64,000 nucleotides of DNA from CADEFX01 sp050260355 (GTDB lineage: Bacteria; Pseudomonadota; Alphaproteobacteria; Rhizobiales; Hyphomicrobiaceae), in assembly GCA_050260355.1 (NCBI GenBank), contig JBLNBZ010000136.1:11847-75846 (forward strand), given 5' to 3'. The notes under the pieces are model-generated. The model was not told the origin of the DNA, did no database searches, and saw nothing but the letters and a program-made list of their open reading frames with translations. This document shows, piece by piece, positions 29,612 to 38,676 of this stretch (the stretch's first letter is position 1; each line of letters starts with the position of its first letter). The translations under genes were made by a program, and so were the position numbers.

Positions 29612-30399
29612 TGGTGCAGCGCCAGCCGGCATCTTTCCTGGTCAAGGCTGCAGCGGCGATCGCCGTGCTGGCAGGGCTGGCGGCATGCTCCAGCGACTTC
29701 AAGCTGCCGGCGCCGGGCTCCGGTGGCCCGGACCTCGCCGGCGGCAGCACACCCGATGCGCCGGCGTTCAACCCGTTCTCCGATTCTACTGAAACCTCGG
29801 TCGGCCGCCGCCAGGTGATCCAGAACCCTTCGCGCGAGGAGGTGTTGAAGACGGGGCCGCTGCCCGAATTCTCCATCGGCCGGGCGGACGCGCCGGTGGT
29901 GATGATCAAGTACATGTCGCTCACGTGCCCCTATTGCCGGCGGTTCCAGGCGGAGACGTTCCCGGTGCTGAAGCGCGAATACATCGACACCGGCAAGGTG
30001 CGCTTCATCTTCCGCGAGTTCCCGATCGGCAAGACCAGCGGCGCGGCAACCATCGCGCTACGTTGCGCACCGATGGACAAGTACCTGACGCTCTATGAGA
30101 AGTTTCTGTTTCGCCAGGCCCAGTGGGTCTCGCAGGAGGTGCGGCTCGACCCGATCTACAAGATCGCGTCCGAAGTGGGGATCAGCCGCGAGCAGTTTGA
30201 CTCCTGCCGCAAGAATCAAGCCATGATTGACGGTCTCAAGTGGGTCAAGGAGCGGGGGCGCGAGCTCGGCGTCATTGGCACGCCCAACTTCTTCATCGAT
30301 GGCCGCCTCGTGAAAAACGTCATCGGCATGAAGGAGATTCGCGAGATCGTGGACCCGCTGGTCGCTGCTCGCGTGGCCGGTGGCGGGCCGAGCCTTTAG
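29611..30399 (+). CDS. DsbA-family thiol:disulfide oxidoreductase lipoprotein
   Basis: 262 residues, paralogous to the preceding gene. The lipobox L-A-A-C26 after a hydrophobic signal shows it is a lipoprotein, followed by a Pro/Gly-rich tether (P-G-S-G-G-P). The active site is C106-P-Y-C109, and the cis-Pro loop is I-G-T-P-N-F-F-I-D-G. A CPYC site, as in glutaredoxins and some DsbA-like proteins, differs from the CGHC site of its partner, so redox potentials probably differ. Translationally coupled to the upstream gene and 42 bases before smc. Confidence 0.9.
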   Translation: MVQRQPASFLVKAAAAIAVLAGLAACSSDFKLPAPGSGGPDLAGGSTPDAPAFNPFSDSTETSVGRRQVIQNPSREEVLKTGPLPEFSIGRADAPVVMIKYMSLTCPYCRRFQAETFPVLKREYIDTGKVRFIFREFPIGKTSGAATIALRCAPMDKYLTLYEKFLFRQAQWVSQEVRLDPIYKIASEVGISREQFDSCRKNQAMIDGLKWVKERGRELGVIGTPNFFIDGRLVKNVIGMKEIREIVDPLVAARVAGGGPSL

Positions 30400-30441
30400 G
30401 CGTCGCCGCGGCGTCGGTGGATCTCGTCAGAGGGAGCGTCC

Positions 30442-33400
30442 GTGCACATCGCCAAACTCCGGCTGCTCGGCTTCAAGTCCTTCGTCGAGCCGACCGAGCT
30501 TCTGATCGAGAGAGGTTTGACCGGTGTCGTCGGGCCCAACGGCTGCGGCAAGTCGAACCTGCTCGAGGCCCTGCGCTGGGTCATGGGCGAGACGTCCTAC
30601 AAGAGCATGCGCGCCTCCGCGATGGAGGACGTGATCTTCTCCGGCACGAACCAGCGGCCGGCCCGCAACTCCGCGGAAGTGACGATCTTCATCGATAACT
30701 CGGCTCGCACCGCACCGCCCGAGTTCAACGACAGCGACGAGCTGGAGGTCACCCGCCGCATCGAGCGCGAGGTGGGGTCCGCCTACCGGATCAACGGCCG
30801 GGAAGCGCGTGCGCGCGACGTCAAGATCCTGTTCGAGGATGCCGCGACCGGAGCGCGCTCTCCTGCGCTCGTTCGCCAGGGCCAGATCGCCGAGATCGTC
30901 AATGCCAAGCCCGAGCAGCGGCGGCGCATTCTGGAGGATGCGGCAGGCGTTGCCGGTCTTCACAGCCGCCGGCACGAGGCCGAGCTGCGGCTCAGGGCGG
31001 CCGAGTCCAACCTCGCCCGGCTGACCGATATCCTGGGCCAGCTCGGCGGTCAGATCGAGGGCCTGAAGCGGCAGGCGCGCCAGGCCAAGCGGTACAAGGA
31101 GCTGTCCGACCAGATCCGCAAATCCGAGGCGCTGCTGTCCCATTTGACTTGGACGGCCGCCCAGGACGAGGTCGAGTACGCGGAAGCAATCCTTTCCGAC
31201 ACCATGTCCAGGGTCGCAGCCGCAACGCAGGAGGAGGCGGCAGCGCTGCGGCTGGAGGCCGAGACTGCCGCCGCGCTCGATCCTCTGCGCGATGAGGAGG
31301 GCAAGCGCGGCGCCATCCTGGCGCGCCTCAAGATCGAGCAGGAGACGTTCGAGAGGGAGGCCGAGCGGTTGGCCTCGCGCCAGCGGGAGCTCGAGGCGCG
31401 GGACACGCAGCTCACGCGCGATATTGCGCGCGAGGAGGAGCTGGTGGCGGAGGGCCGGGAGATCGTAGCCCGGCTCGCCGCGGAAGCGGATGCGATCGCA
31501 GCGAAGGGGCAATCGGACGCCGCTGCCGAGCAGGAGGCGCGCAGCAAGCTCGCCGAGGCCGATGCGGCGCTGCGCACGGCGGAGGCGCGTCTTGCGGAGG
31601 CGACACGCCGCGCCTTCCAGGCCCGAGCCCAACGTCAGAGTCTGGAGTCGGCCCGTGCTGAGCGCGCGCAGCAGGCCGAGAAGCTCGCGCGCCAACTCGT
31701 GGGGCTCGAGGCGCAGACGCGGGAGGTGTCCGCCCGTGCGCCCGACGCCGAGAAGCTGGCAAAGGCGACCGAGCGCGGCCAGCAACTGATGCGCGAGATC
31801 GCCGAGATCGAGGAGCAGGCTCTGGCCGCGGAGGAGAAGGCCGCCGATCTTGCAGCGGAGGTCAAGGCTCGGCGCGAGGCCAGCCAGGCTGCGCGTCTCA
31901 AGGCAGGCCAGCTCACGACCGAGGTCGAGACGCTCTCGAAGATTCTGAAGCCGGCGCAAGAGGAGGGATTGCCGCCGATCGTCGATCAGCTTCGGGTGAC
32001 TCCGGGCTACGAGATGGCCCTTGGCGCGGCGCTCGGCGACGATCTCGACGCGCCGGTCGGAGAGGAGGCGCCGGTGCACTGGCGCCGCATCGACATGGGG
32101 CTCGACGATCCCGCCCTGCCGGGCGAGGCGAGGCCGCTCGTCGGCATGGTCGAAGGCCCTGCCGAGATCACGCGGCGCCTCAAACAGATCGGCATTGTCG
32201 CACGCGAGGACGGCCGGCGCCTGCAGTCTGCGCTGAAGCCGGGACAGCGCCTGGTGTCGGTGGAGGGCGATCTTTGGCGCTGGGACGGGTTCGTCGCGGC
32301 TGCACACGCGCCAACGGCGGCGGCGCAGCGGCTGGCCGAGCGAAACCGCCTCGGCGAGATCGAGCGCCGGCAGCGTGCGGCCGCCAGCGAGGCTGAGGAT
32401 CTGGCGTCAGCGGAGCGGACCTCGCTCGAGCTGCATCGCGTTGCCGAAGCCGAGGAGAGGCGTCTGCGGCAGCTCTGGCGTGACAGCCAGGCTGAGCTGG
32501 CGCGCGTTCGCGAGACGCTCACGGTGATCGAGCGTCAGGCGCGCGAGACCGAGAGCAAGCTCGCCGCCATCGGCGAGGCGAGGCGCCGCACCGAAAGCGG
32601 CCTGCAGGAAGCCAAGGAGAAGCTCGCCGAGACCGAGGCCGCACTCGCGTCGATGCCCGAGAACGCCGGGCTCGAGGCAGAGCTTGCTGAGGCCGAGCAG
32701 GCGGCAAGTGCGGCGCGCGAGGCTGTTGCCGAGTTGCGTGCGCTGGCTGCAAGCCTGGAGCGCGAGCGCCAGATCAGGGCCGAGCGGCTTGCCGCGCTCC
32801 AGGTCGAGAAGGAGCGCTGGCAGACGCGCAGCGCCGGCGCCGAGCAGCAGATCGCCGCGCTGGCCGAGCGCAAGTCGGAGACGCAGGCGGAGCTGGCGAC
32901 GCTGGCCGATCTCCCCAATCTCGTGGAGCAGCAGCGCAGCAAGATCATGACCGAGCTGGCGTCGGCCGAGCGCGAGCGCCAGCAGGCTGCCGATGCGTTT
33001 GCCGCCGCCGACACCGCCCATCGCGAGGCGCAGAAGGCCATGCGCACCGCGCAGGCAGCGCTTGCCGCCGAGCGCGAGGCTCGGGCGCGTAACGAGGCGC
33101 GCCTGGAGGCGGCACGGCAGAAGCGCAGCGAGGAGGCCCGCAAGATTACGGAGGCCCTGGGCTGCGAGCCGCAGGACTGCCTGGCGCTCGCAGGGCTCGA
33201 GCCCGGCGGCGTACTGCCCGAGCTTGCCGAGGTCGATCGGCAGCTGCAGCGGCTCAAGACCGATCGCGAGCGTCTCGGCGGCGTCAACCTGACGGCCGAC
33301 GAGGAGTTGACCAAGCTGAACGAGCAGCACGCAAGCATGGATATGGAGCGCCTCGACGTCGAGCAGGCCATCCACAAGCTGCGCGGCGCCATCGGCCATC

Positions 33401-33927
33401 TCAATCGCGAGGCCCGCACACGCCTCAGGGACGCCTTCCAGTTGGTCAACGCGCATTTCGAGCGGCTGTTCAGTACGCTGTTCGGGGGCGGCGAGGCCAG
33501 GCTGGAAATGATCGAGAGCGAAGAGGACCCGCTGGAGGGCGGGCTCGAGATCATCGCCAAGCCCCCCGGCAAGAAGCCAGCCACCCTCTCCCTGTTGTCG
33601 GGCGGAGAGCAGACGCTGACGGCGCTGTCCCTCATCTTCGCGGTGTTCCTGACCAATCCGTCGCCGATCTGCGTGCTGGACGAGGTCGATGCACCGCTCG
33701 ACGACTCCAATGTGGACCGGTTCTGCACCCTGATGGAGAAGATGGCGGCCGAGACGGCGACCCGGTTCCTGGTCATCACGCACCATCCCATGACGATGGC
33801 GCGCATGGACCGGCTGTTCGGCGTGACCATGGCCGAAAAAGGCGTCTCCCAGCTCGTTTCCGTCGATCTGGCGACCGCGGAGCGGATCGTCGAGAACGGA
33901 GCCGGGCAGCAGCAGGGTGCCGCGTAG
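30442..33927 (+). CDS. smc: Chromosome segregation protein SMC
   Basis: 1161 residues from GTG 30442 (AGGGAG upstream). The N-terminal head has Walker A G-P-N-G-C-G-K-S (residues 31-38). Long coiled coils rich in Ala, Glu, Arg flank a hinge near residues 510-620 (L-P-P-I-V-D-Q-L-R-V). The C-terminal head has the ABC signature L-S-G-G-E-Q-T-L-T-A-L and Walker B I-C-V-L-D-E-V-D-A-P-L. It forms the condensin-like ring with ScpA/ScpB, which are not in the window. Complete length for an alphaproteobacterial SMC. Confidence 0.96.
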   Translation: MHIAKLRLLGFKSFVEPTELLIERGLTGVVGPNGCGKSNLLEALRWVMGETSYKSMRASAMEDVIFSGTNQRPARNSAEVTIFIDNSARTAPPEFNDSDELEVTRRIEREVGSAYRINGREARARDVKILFEDAATGARSPALVRQGQIAEIVNAKPEQRRRILEDAAGVAGLHSRRHEAELRLRAAESNLARLTDILGQLGGQIEGLKRQARQAKRYKELSDQIRKSEALLSHLTWTAAQDEVEYAEAILSDTMSRVAAATQEEAAALRLEAETAAALDPLRDEEGKRGAILARLKIEQETFEREAERLASRQRELEARDTQLTRDIAREEELVAEGREIVARLAAEADAIAAKGQSDAAAEQEARSKLAEADAALRTAEARLAEATRRAFQARAQRQSLESARAERAQQAEKLARQLVGLEAQTREVSARAPDAEKLAKATERGQQLMREIAEIEEQALAAEEKAADLAAEVKARREASQAARLKAGQLTTEVETLSKILKPAQEEGLPPIVDQLRVTPGYEMALGAALGDDLDAPVGEEAPVHWRRIDMGLDDPALPGEARPLVGMVEGPAEITRRLKQIGIVAREDGRRLQSALKPGQRLVSVEGDLWRWDGFVAAAHAPTAAAQRLAERNRLGEIERRQRAAASEAEDLASAERTSLELHRVAEAEERRLRQLWRDSQAELARVRETLTVIERQARETESKLAAIGEARRRTESGLQEAKEKLAETEAALASMPENAGLEAELAEAEQAASAAREAVAELRALAASLERERQIRAERLAALQVEKERWQTRSAGAEQQIAALAERKSETQAELATLADLPNLVEQQRSKIMTELASAERERQQAADAFAAADTAHREAQKAMRTAQAALAAEREARARNEARLEAARQKRSEEARKITEALGCEPQDCLALAGLEPGGVLPELAEVDRQLQRLKTDRERLGGVNLTADEELTKLNEQHASMDMERLDVEQAIHKLRGAIGHLNREARTRLRDAFQLVNAHFERLFSTLFGGGEARLEMIESEEDPLEGGLEIIAKPPGKKPATLSLLSGGEQTLTALSLIFAVFLTNPSPICVLDEVDAPLDDSNVDRFCTLMEKMAAETATRFLVITHHPMTMARMDRLFGVTMAEKGVSQLVSVDLATAERIVENGAGQQQGAA

Positions 33928-33991
33928 CCGGCAGGGCCCGCCCTGCGCTAATTCGCCATCCCCGCGGGGCCATAGATCTGCCCAGCTTTGG

Positions 33992-34020
33992 TTGACACCC
34001 CCGGGGCGCGCCACTAAGGT
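33992..34020 (+). promoter_or_regulatory. Sigma-70-type promoter of the F0 ATP synthase operon
   Basis: A perfect TTGACA (33992-33997), a 17-base spacer and TAAGGT (34015-34020) lie 56 bases before the atpI start codon. It is the best-scoring promoter I see in the window by eye. Confidence 0.65.
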
Positions 34021-34076
34021 CCGCCGCGGTCGATGCCCCCGGGCGTCGTGCCGCTTCCCGCCAAGGACGCGCCTCT

Positions 34077-34481
34077 ATGTCCGATCCCCCCAAGGATCAG
34101 AATCCCGGGCGAGGCGAACTCACCCCGGAAGAGAGGGCCGCGTTCGAGCGCCGCGTTCGTGGGCTCGAGAGCGAGCTCGGTAAGGCGAAGGCAGCACATA
34201 AACCGGGGCCGCAAGGCGGAGACGCATTGCGGGGCCGGGGCATGGCGTACGGCTTCCGGATGTCCTCCGAGCTCGTGGCAGCCATCCTGGTCGGGGGAAT
34301 AATCGGCTATGTGCTGGACCGGTGGTTGGGGACGACGCCCTGGCTGTTTCTGGTCTTTTTTGTGTTGGGTTTTGCCGCGGGCATCCTGAACTTGCTCAGG
34401 GCCTACCGGCAGATGCAGAACGAGATTGCCGCCAGCACCGGCGGTAATTTAGGTAGGTCCATACCGGACGACGACGATTGA
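34077..34481 (+). CDS. atpI: AtpI-type F0F1 ATP synthase assembly protein
   Basis: 134 residues: a charged, coiled N-terminus (E-E-R-A-A-F-E-R-R-V-R-G-L) then two membrane helices (V-A-A-I-L-V-G-G-I-I-G-Y-V-L-D and L-F-L-V-F-F-V-L-G-F-A-A-G) joined by a tight W-L-G-T-T-P-W turn. This is the AtpI/AtpZ layout. The protein helps assemble the c-ring or supply Mg2+, as in other bacteria. First gene of the F0 operon, downstream of a strong promoter. Confidence 0.9.
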   Translation: MSDPPKDQNPGRGELTPEERAAFERRVRGLESELGKAKAAHKPGPQGGDALRGRGMAYGFRMSSELVAAILVGGIIGYVLDRWLGTTPWLFLVFFVLGFAAGILNLLRAYRQMQNEIAASTGGNLGRSIPDDDD

Positions 34482-34493
34482 GCGAGGACTGAG

Positions 34494-35273
34494 GTGGCCG
34501 CAGGGAGTGCAGGGGCGCAGGGTTCGGGGATGCCTGACCCCATCCATCAGTTCGAGATCCACAAGATCATTCCGCTGAAGATCGGCGGACTGGATGTGTC
34601 GTTCACCAACGCCTCGGCCTTCATGCTCCTGGCCGTTCTGCTGTCTGCGGGCCTGCTGATTTATGCCATGCGCGGCGGCTCGCTCGTGCCGACGCGCCTG
34701 CAATCGATCGCCGAGATCAGCTTCGACTTCGTCGCCAGTATGGTGCGCGAGGGGGCTGGCGAGCAGGGCATGAAGTTCTTCCCCTTCATCTTCACGCTGT
34801 TCGCGTTCATCTTCACCTGCAACACGGTGGGCTTGTTCCCCGGCGCCTTCACCGTGACGAGCCACATCATCGTCACCGCGGCGCTGGCGGTGCTCGTCTT
34901 CGTGACTGTGCTGATTGTCGGTTTCGCGAAGAACGGGCTCGGCTTCTTCAGGCTGTTCGTGCCCGAGGGCGTTCCTATCCTCATCCTGCCGCTGGTCGTG
35001 CTGATCGAGATCATTTCGTTCCTGTCGCGGCCCGTCAGTCACTCGGTGCGCTTGTTCGCCAACATGCTGGCCGGGCACATTACGCTCAAGGTGTTCGGCG
35101 GCTTCGTCGTCATGCTGCTCGGTGCCGGCAGCTTCGCCACGCTGGCGCCGCTGCCGCTGCTGATGGCGATCGCGCTCACCGCGCTCGAGGTTCTCGTTGC
35201 CTTTCTGCAGGCCTACGTGTTCGCCGTGCTTGCCTGCATGTACCTCAACGACGCCCTGCATCCCGGTCACTAG
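34494..35273 (+). CDS. atpB: ATP synthase F0 subunit a
   Basis: About 259 residues from GTG 34494, or 247 from ATG 34530. Forms the proton channel beside the c-ring. The conserved fourth helix has the essential arginine in S-V-R-L-F-A-N-M-L-A-G-H, and the N-terminal P-I-H-Q-F-E-I-H-K-I is typical of alphaproteobacteria. Five to six membrane helices. Twelve bases after atpI. Confidence 0.96.
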   Translation: MAAGSAGAQGSGMPDPIHQFEIHKIIPLKIGGLDVSFTNASAFMLLAVLLSAGLLIYAMRGGSLVPTRLQSIAEISFDFVASMVREGAGEQGMKFFPFIFTLFAFIFTCNTVGLFPGAFTVTSHIIVTAALAVLVFVTVLIVGFAKNGLGFFRLFVPEGVPILILPLVVLIEIISFLSRPVSHSVRLFANMLAGHITLKVFGGFVVMLLGAGSFATLAPLPLLMAIALTALEVLVAFLQAYVFAVLACMYLNDALHPGH

Positions 35274-35330
35274 CCGTAAGCAGAGCATGAGCTTCCACCA
35301 ACGCTAGCATCAACGAGGGAGAAATTCGTT

Positions 35331-35555
35331 ATGGATCCAGCCTCTGCAAAGTTCATCGGCGCTGGCCTTGCCGCCATCGGCACCGGTGCCGCCGCGATCG
35401 GCGTCGGCAACCTGTTCGGCCAGTTCCTGCAGGGCGCGCTGCGCAACCCGTCGGCCGCTGACGGCCAGTTCGGCCGCCTGATCTTCGGCTTTGCGGTGAC
35501 CGAGGCACTCGGCATCTTCGCGCTGCTGATCTCCTTCCTCCTGCTCTTCACCTGA
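35331..35555 (+). CDS. atpE: ATP synthase F0 subunit c
   Basis: 74 residues: two membrane helices joined by the polar loop R-N-P-S-A-A (R-N-P). The proton-carrying carboxylate is E58 in V-T-E-A-L-G-I-F. The first helix has the Gly/Ala repeat G-A-G-L-A-A-I-G-T-G-A-A-A-I-G-V-G needed for ring packing. No Na+-binding residue pattern, so a proton-driven ring is expected. Confidence 0.97.
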   Translation: MDPASAKFIGAGLAAIGTGAAAIGVGNLFGQFLQGALRNPSAADGQFGRLIFGFAVTEALGIFALLISFLLLFT

Positions 35556-35604
35556 ACGCAGCAGGCTGCGATCCGGCTGCGCGCGGCGAGTTCCAGATAG
35601 GCCC

Positions 35605-36150
35605 ATGGCTGAGAAAACGACCACAAGTACCGGGGTGCCCGACGGAGTAGGGCACGGCAAGGTGTTTCCACCTCTGGACGCGACCACGTTCGCACCCCAG
35701 CTCGTGTGGCTCGCGATCACGTTCGCGCTGTTGTACTGGCTGCTGTCTCGCATAGCCTTGCCGCGCATCAGCCAGGTGATGGAGGAGCGGCGCGAGCGCA
35801 TCCAGCGTGACCTGAGCGAAGCCGAACGGTTGAAGTCGGAGACCGAGGCGGCGCTCAAGTCCTACGAGCAGTCGCACGCGGAGGCGCGCAGCAAAGCGCA
35901 GGCCATCGCCGCCGAGATGCGCAACAAGCTGGCGGCTCAGGCCGAGCAGGAGCGCCAGCGCCTCGACGCGGAGCTTGCGGCCAAGCTCGCCGATACCGAA
36001 AAGCAGATCGCCGAGACCAAGGCGCGGGCCTTGGCCAGCGTTAATGACATCGCGGCCGATACCGCAGGAGTGATCGTCGCCAAGCTGATCGGCCAGGAGG
36101 CGAGTGTCGACGAGGTCCGCCGCGCGCTGTCAGCCAAGGCGGCAGAGTGA
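35605..36150 (+). CDS. atpF': ATP synthase F0 subunit b' (peripheral stalk)
   Basis: 181 residues: N-terminal soluble tail, one membrane helix (L-V-W-L-A-I-T-F-A-L-L-Y-W-L-L) and a long Ala/Glu/Lys-rich amphipathic helix. Order b' before b is standard for alphaproteobacteria, which use a b-b' heterodimer as the peripheral stalk. The conserved G-K-V-F-P-P-L-D-A-T-T-F-A-P-Q motif before the helix identifies b'. Confidence 0.94.
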   Translation: MAEKTTTSTGVPDGVGHGKVFPPLDATTFAPQLVWLAITFALLYWLLSRIALPRISQVMEERRERIQRDLSEAERLKSETEAALKSYEQSHAEARSKAQAIAAEMRNKLAAQAEQERQRLDAELAAKLADTEKQIAETKARALASVNDIAADTAGVIVAKLIGQEASVDEVRRALSAKAAE

Positions 36151-36159
36151 GGGGCGCAT

Positions 36160-36645
36160 ATGCTGTACGCGGCAGAGTTCTGGGTTGCGGTCGCGTTCTT
36201 CGTCTTCGTCGGCATCCTCTTTTACATGAAGGCGCCGGCGATGCTGACAAAGGCGCTCGACGATCGCGCCGAGGCCATCCGCAAGGAGCTCGATGATGCG
36301 CGCCGTCTGCGCGAGGAGGCGCAGGACCTGCTGGCCGACTATCAGCGCAAGCAGCGCGAAGCCGAGACAGAGGCGCAGCAGATCATCGAGGCAGCCCGGC
36401 GCGAGGCCGAGGCGCTGAAGGCGGAGGGCGAGCGCAGCGTCAAGGAATCACTGGCACGGCGCTCCCGCCTTGCTGAGGAGAAGATCGCGCGCGCCGAGGC
36501 TCAGGCATTGGCGGAAGTGCGCGCCGCGGCCGTCGAGGCGGCAACGGCGGCAGCAGAGCGCATTGTCAGGGGCAAGCTCGAAGGCGGTCTCGGCTCGGGG
36601 CTCATCGAGCAGTCCATCCGCGACCTCAAGGGCAAGCTCAACTGA
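36160..36645 (+). CDS. atpF: ATP synthase F0 subunit b (peripheral stalk)
   Basis: 161 residues: one N-terminal membrane helix (F-W-V-A-V-A-F-F-V-F-V-G-I-L-F) and a long charged coiled-coil helix (E-A-E-T-E-A-Q-Q-I-I-E). It pairs with b' to hold F1. The F1 genes atpHAGDC are not adjacent; the split F0/F1 arrangement is typical of alphaproteobacteria. Nine bases after b'. Confidence 0.95.
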   Translation: MLYAAEFWVAVAFFVFVGILFYMKAPAMLTKALDDRAEAIRKELDDARRLREEAQDLLADYQRKQREAETEAQQIIEAARREAEALKAEGERSVKESLARRSRLAEEKIARAEAQALAEVRAAAVEAATAAAERIVRGKLEGGLGSGLIEQSIRDLKGKLN

Positions 36646-36715
36646 GCTTGCCGGCTCGGGCACGCCGCGCGGCGCACCCGTTCAGCCGATGGCGGCGCCC
36701 AATGAGCCTTGCGCC

Positions 36716-37441
36716 TCAGCCTGGAGGCGCGACGGACAACCCGATCACCTTGTGGCGCTCGATCAACTTGGCCACCAGGCCCGAGGCTTTGGCCTCCTCC
36801 ACGACTTTGCGCAGGAAGGCCGCGCCGGCGGTGTTCTTTTTCGCCGTGCCCACAGCCTGCTGCACCGCGCTGAACTGCCCATCGAGAATTCGTGCGCCCG
36901 GCAGCTTCTTCACGTCCGATAGCAGCCGCGGCCTCAGGCCTGCCAGTGCGTCGAGCTTCTCGGCGACGAACTGGTCATAGGCGCTGTCGAGCGTATCGGA
37001 GCGCACGAGCTCAGCGTGCTTGATGTTGCGGTCGAGCCAGAGTCCATAGGCGCTGCGCCCCGTGACCGCGATGCGCTTGCCCGGCCGGTCGACCTCCGCA
37101 ATCGTCTTGATCGGCGAGCCCGCCGGAACCAGGTAGGTTGCCTCGATCTCCACGTAGGCCGCCGTAAACTCGATCGTCTCTGCGCGCTGCGGCTCGGCCC
37201 CGATCAAGCCGATGTCCCACACGTCCTTGCCCGCCATGTCCGCCAGCTCGCCAGGCGTCTTGAAGGGCACATACTTGACCGGCACGCCGAGCCTGGCGGC
37301 GATCTCGGCCGCCATGTCGGGAGCAACGCCCTGTGGGTCGCCGGACGGACTCCTGCCCGTTACCAGTAGGAAGTTGGACAGATTGATGCCGGCACGCAGA
37401 ACGCCCGTCGGCGCGAGCTCTGATTTGGCAGCCTGAGACAT
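36716..37441 (-). CDS. Family-3-like solute-binding protein lacking a signal peptide
   Basis: 241 residues from ATG 37441 (an ATG at 37468 gives nine more). The periplasmic-binding-protein type II fold is clear: G-V-L-R-A-G-I-N, G-V-A-P-D-M-A-A-E-I-A-A-R-L-G and D-I-G-L-I-G-A-E-P-Q-R-A-E-T-I-E-F, as in polar amino acid-binding proteins. There is no hydrophobic signal, no lipobox and no permease or ATPase gene beside it, so it may act in the cytoplasm or be a degenerate or specialised binding protein. Ligand unknown. It faces the divergent phnD gene across about 240 bases. Confidence 0.75.
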   Translation of the reverse strand: MSQAAKSELAPTGVLRAGINLSNFLLVTGRSPSGDPQGVAPDMAAEIAARLGVPVKYVPFKTPGELADMAGKDVWDIGLIGAEPQRAETIEFTAAYVEIEATYLVPAGSPIKTIAEVDRPGKRIAVTGRSAYGLWLDRNIKHAELVRSDTLDSAYDQFVAEKLDALAGLRPRLLSDVKKLPGARILDGQFSAVQQAVGTAKKNTAGAAFLRKVVEEAKASGLVAKLIERHKVIGLSVAPPG

Positions 37442-37683
37442 TTCTTGGACGCTCCTCGATGAAATCAACGCCGCATCCTACGTTGAGCGTCGCCACCACA
37501 GCAATGCTGGCGACTGTCTCATTTGCCGCTGACCGGCAAAGCTGCTCCAACCCTTCCGCATGCCGCTTTCGCGGCGCGCGGGGGTAGCGCGGCAACCGCC
37601 CTCCCCCTACACTTGCAATCGTATCGTAGTGTCGCAATGGATGGATAGGATACTGCGCTGTTGACCACGAGGGAGTGCTGCTC

Positions 37684-38646
37684 ATGCTGGCGAGCTTTGC
37701 CAGGGCTTTGCTTATTCTGGCGCTGACATCGATTGGCGTTCATCTCACACCGGCCTTCGCGCTCGATGGACGCTACAAGGACGCCGATGGCGACATGGTC
37801 GCCGACACGCCGTCCGATCCCAAGGATCAGGTCGACCCGCCGGTGCTTATCTTCGCCTACACTCCGGTCGAGGATCCCGCCGTCTACGCCAAGGTCTGGG
37901 ACGGCTTCCTCAAGCATCTGGAGAAGACCACCGGCAAGCGCGTGCAATTCTTCCCCGTGCAGTCCAACGCGGCGCAGATCGAAGCCATGCGCGCCGGGCG
38001 GCTGCACGTTGCAGGGTTCAACACCGGCGCGACGCCGCTCGCCGTCAACTGTGCCGGGTTCGTCCCGTTTACGCTGATGTCCACCAAGGACGGCACGTAC
38101 GGCTACAACATGGAGATCATCACCTATCCCGGCTCCGGCATCGACAAGCCTGAAGATCTGAAGGGCAAGAAGGTTGCCTTCAGCGCGGAGACCTCCAACT
38201 CCGGCTACAAGGCGCCCGCTGCCATTCTGCGCGACAAGTTCAAGCTTCAGGTCGGCAAGGACTACGAGCCGGTGTTCTCCGGCAAGCACGACAATTCGAT
38301 CCTCGGCGTCGCCAACAAGGACTACCCGGCAGCCGCCGTCGCCAACTCCGTCCTCAAGCGCATGATCGCCCGTGGCGCGCTCAAGGCCGAGCAGGTGAAA
38401 TCGATCTTCGTCTCGGAGAGCTTCCCCTCGACGGCGTACGGCACGGTCTACAACCTGAAGCCGGAGCTGGCGAAGAAGGTGCAGGAAGCTTTCTTCACCT
38501 TCCCCTGGGAAGGCTCGGCACTGCTGAACGAGTTCAAGAACAACGATCCGCCCGTCGATCACTTCCTGCCGATCACCTACAAAAAACATTGGCAGATCAT
38601 CCGCGATGTGGATCAGGCCATGAACGTGTCATATGCCTGCAAGTAG
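37684..38646 (+). CDS. phnD: Phosphonate/phosphite/phosphate-type ABC transporter substrate-binding protein
   Basis: 320 residues from ATG 37684, eight bases after GAGGGAG. A signal peptide (L-L-I-L-A-L-T-S-I-G-V-H-L-T-P-A-F-A) precedes the mature D-G-R-Y-K-D-A-D-G-D. The block F-A-Y-T-P-V-E-D-P and the Ser/Thr anion-contact stretch F-S-A-E-T-S-N-S-G-Y are typical of PhnD/PtxB proteins. Ligand may be a phosphonate, phosphite or phosphate. First gene of phnD-phnC-phnE-phnE. Confidence 0.88.
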   Translation: MLASFARALLILALTSIGVHLTPAFALDGRYKDADGDMVADTPSDPKDQVDPPVLIFAYTPVEDPAVYAKVWDGFLKHLEKTTGKRVQFFPVQSNAAQIEAMRAGRLHVAGFNTGATPLAVNCAGFVPFTLMSTKDGTYGYNMEIITYPGSGIDKPEDLKGKKVAFSAETSNSGYKAPAAILRDKFKLQVGKDYEPVFSGKHDNSILGVANKDYPAAAVANSVLKRMIARGALKAEQVKSIFVSESFPSTAYGTVYNLKPELAKKVQEAFFTFPWEGSALLNEFKNNDPPVDHFLPITYKKHWQIIRDVDQAMNVSYACK

Positions 38647-38676
38647 ACCAGCGATGAACGCGCGGGGTCCTGTCAC

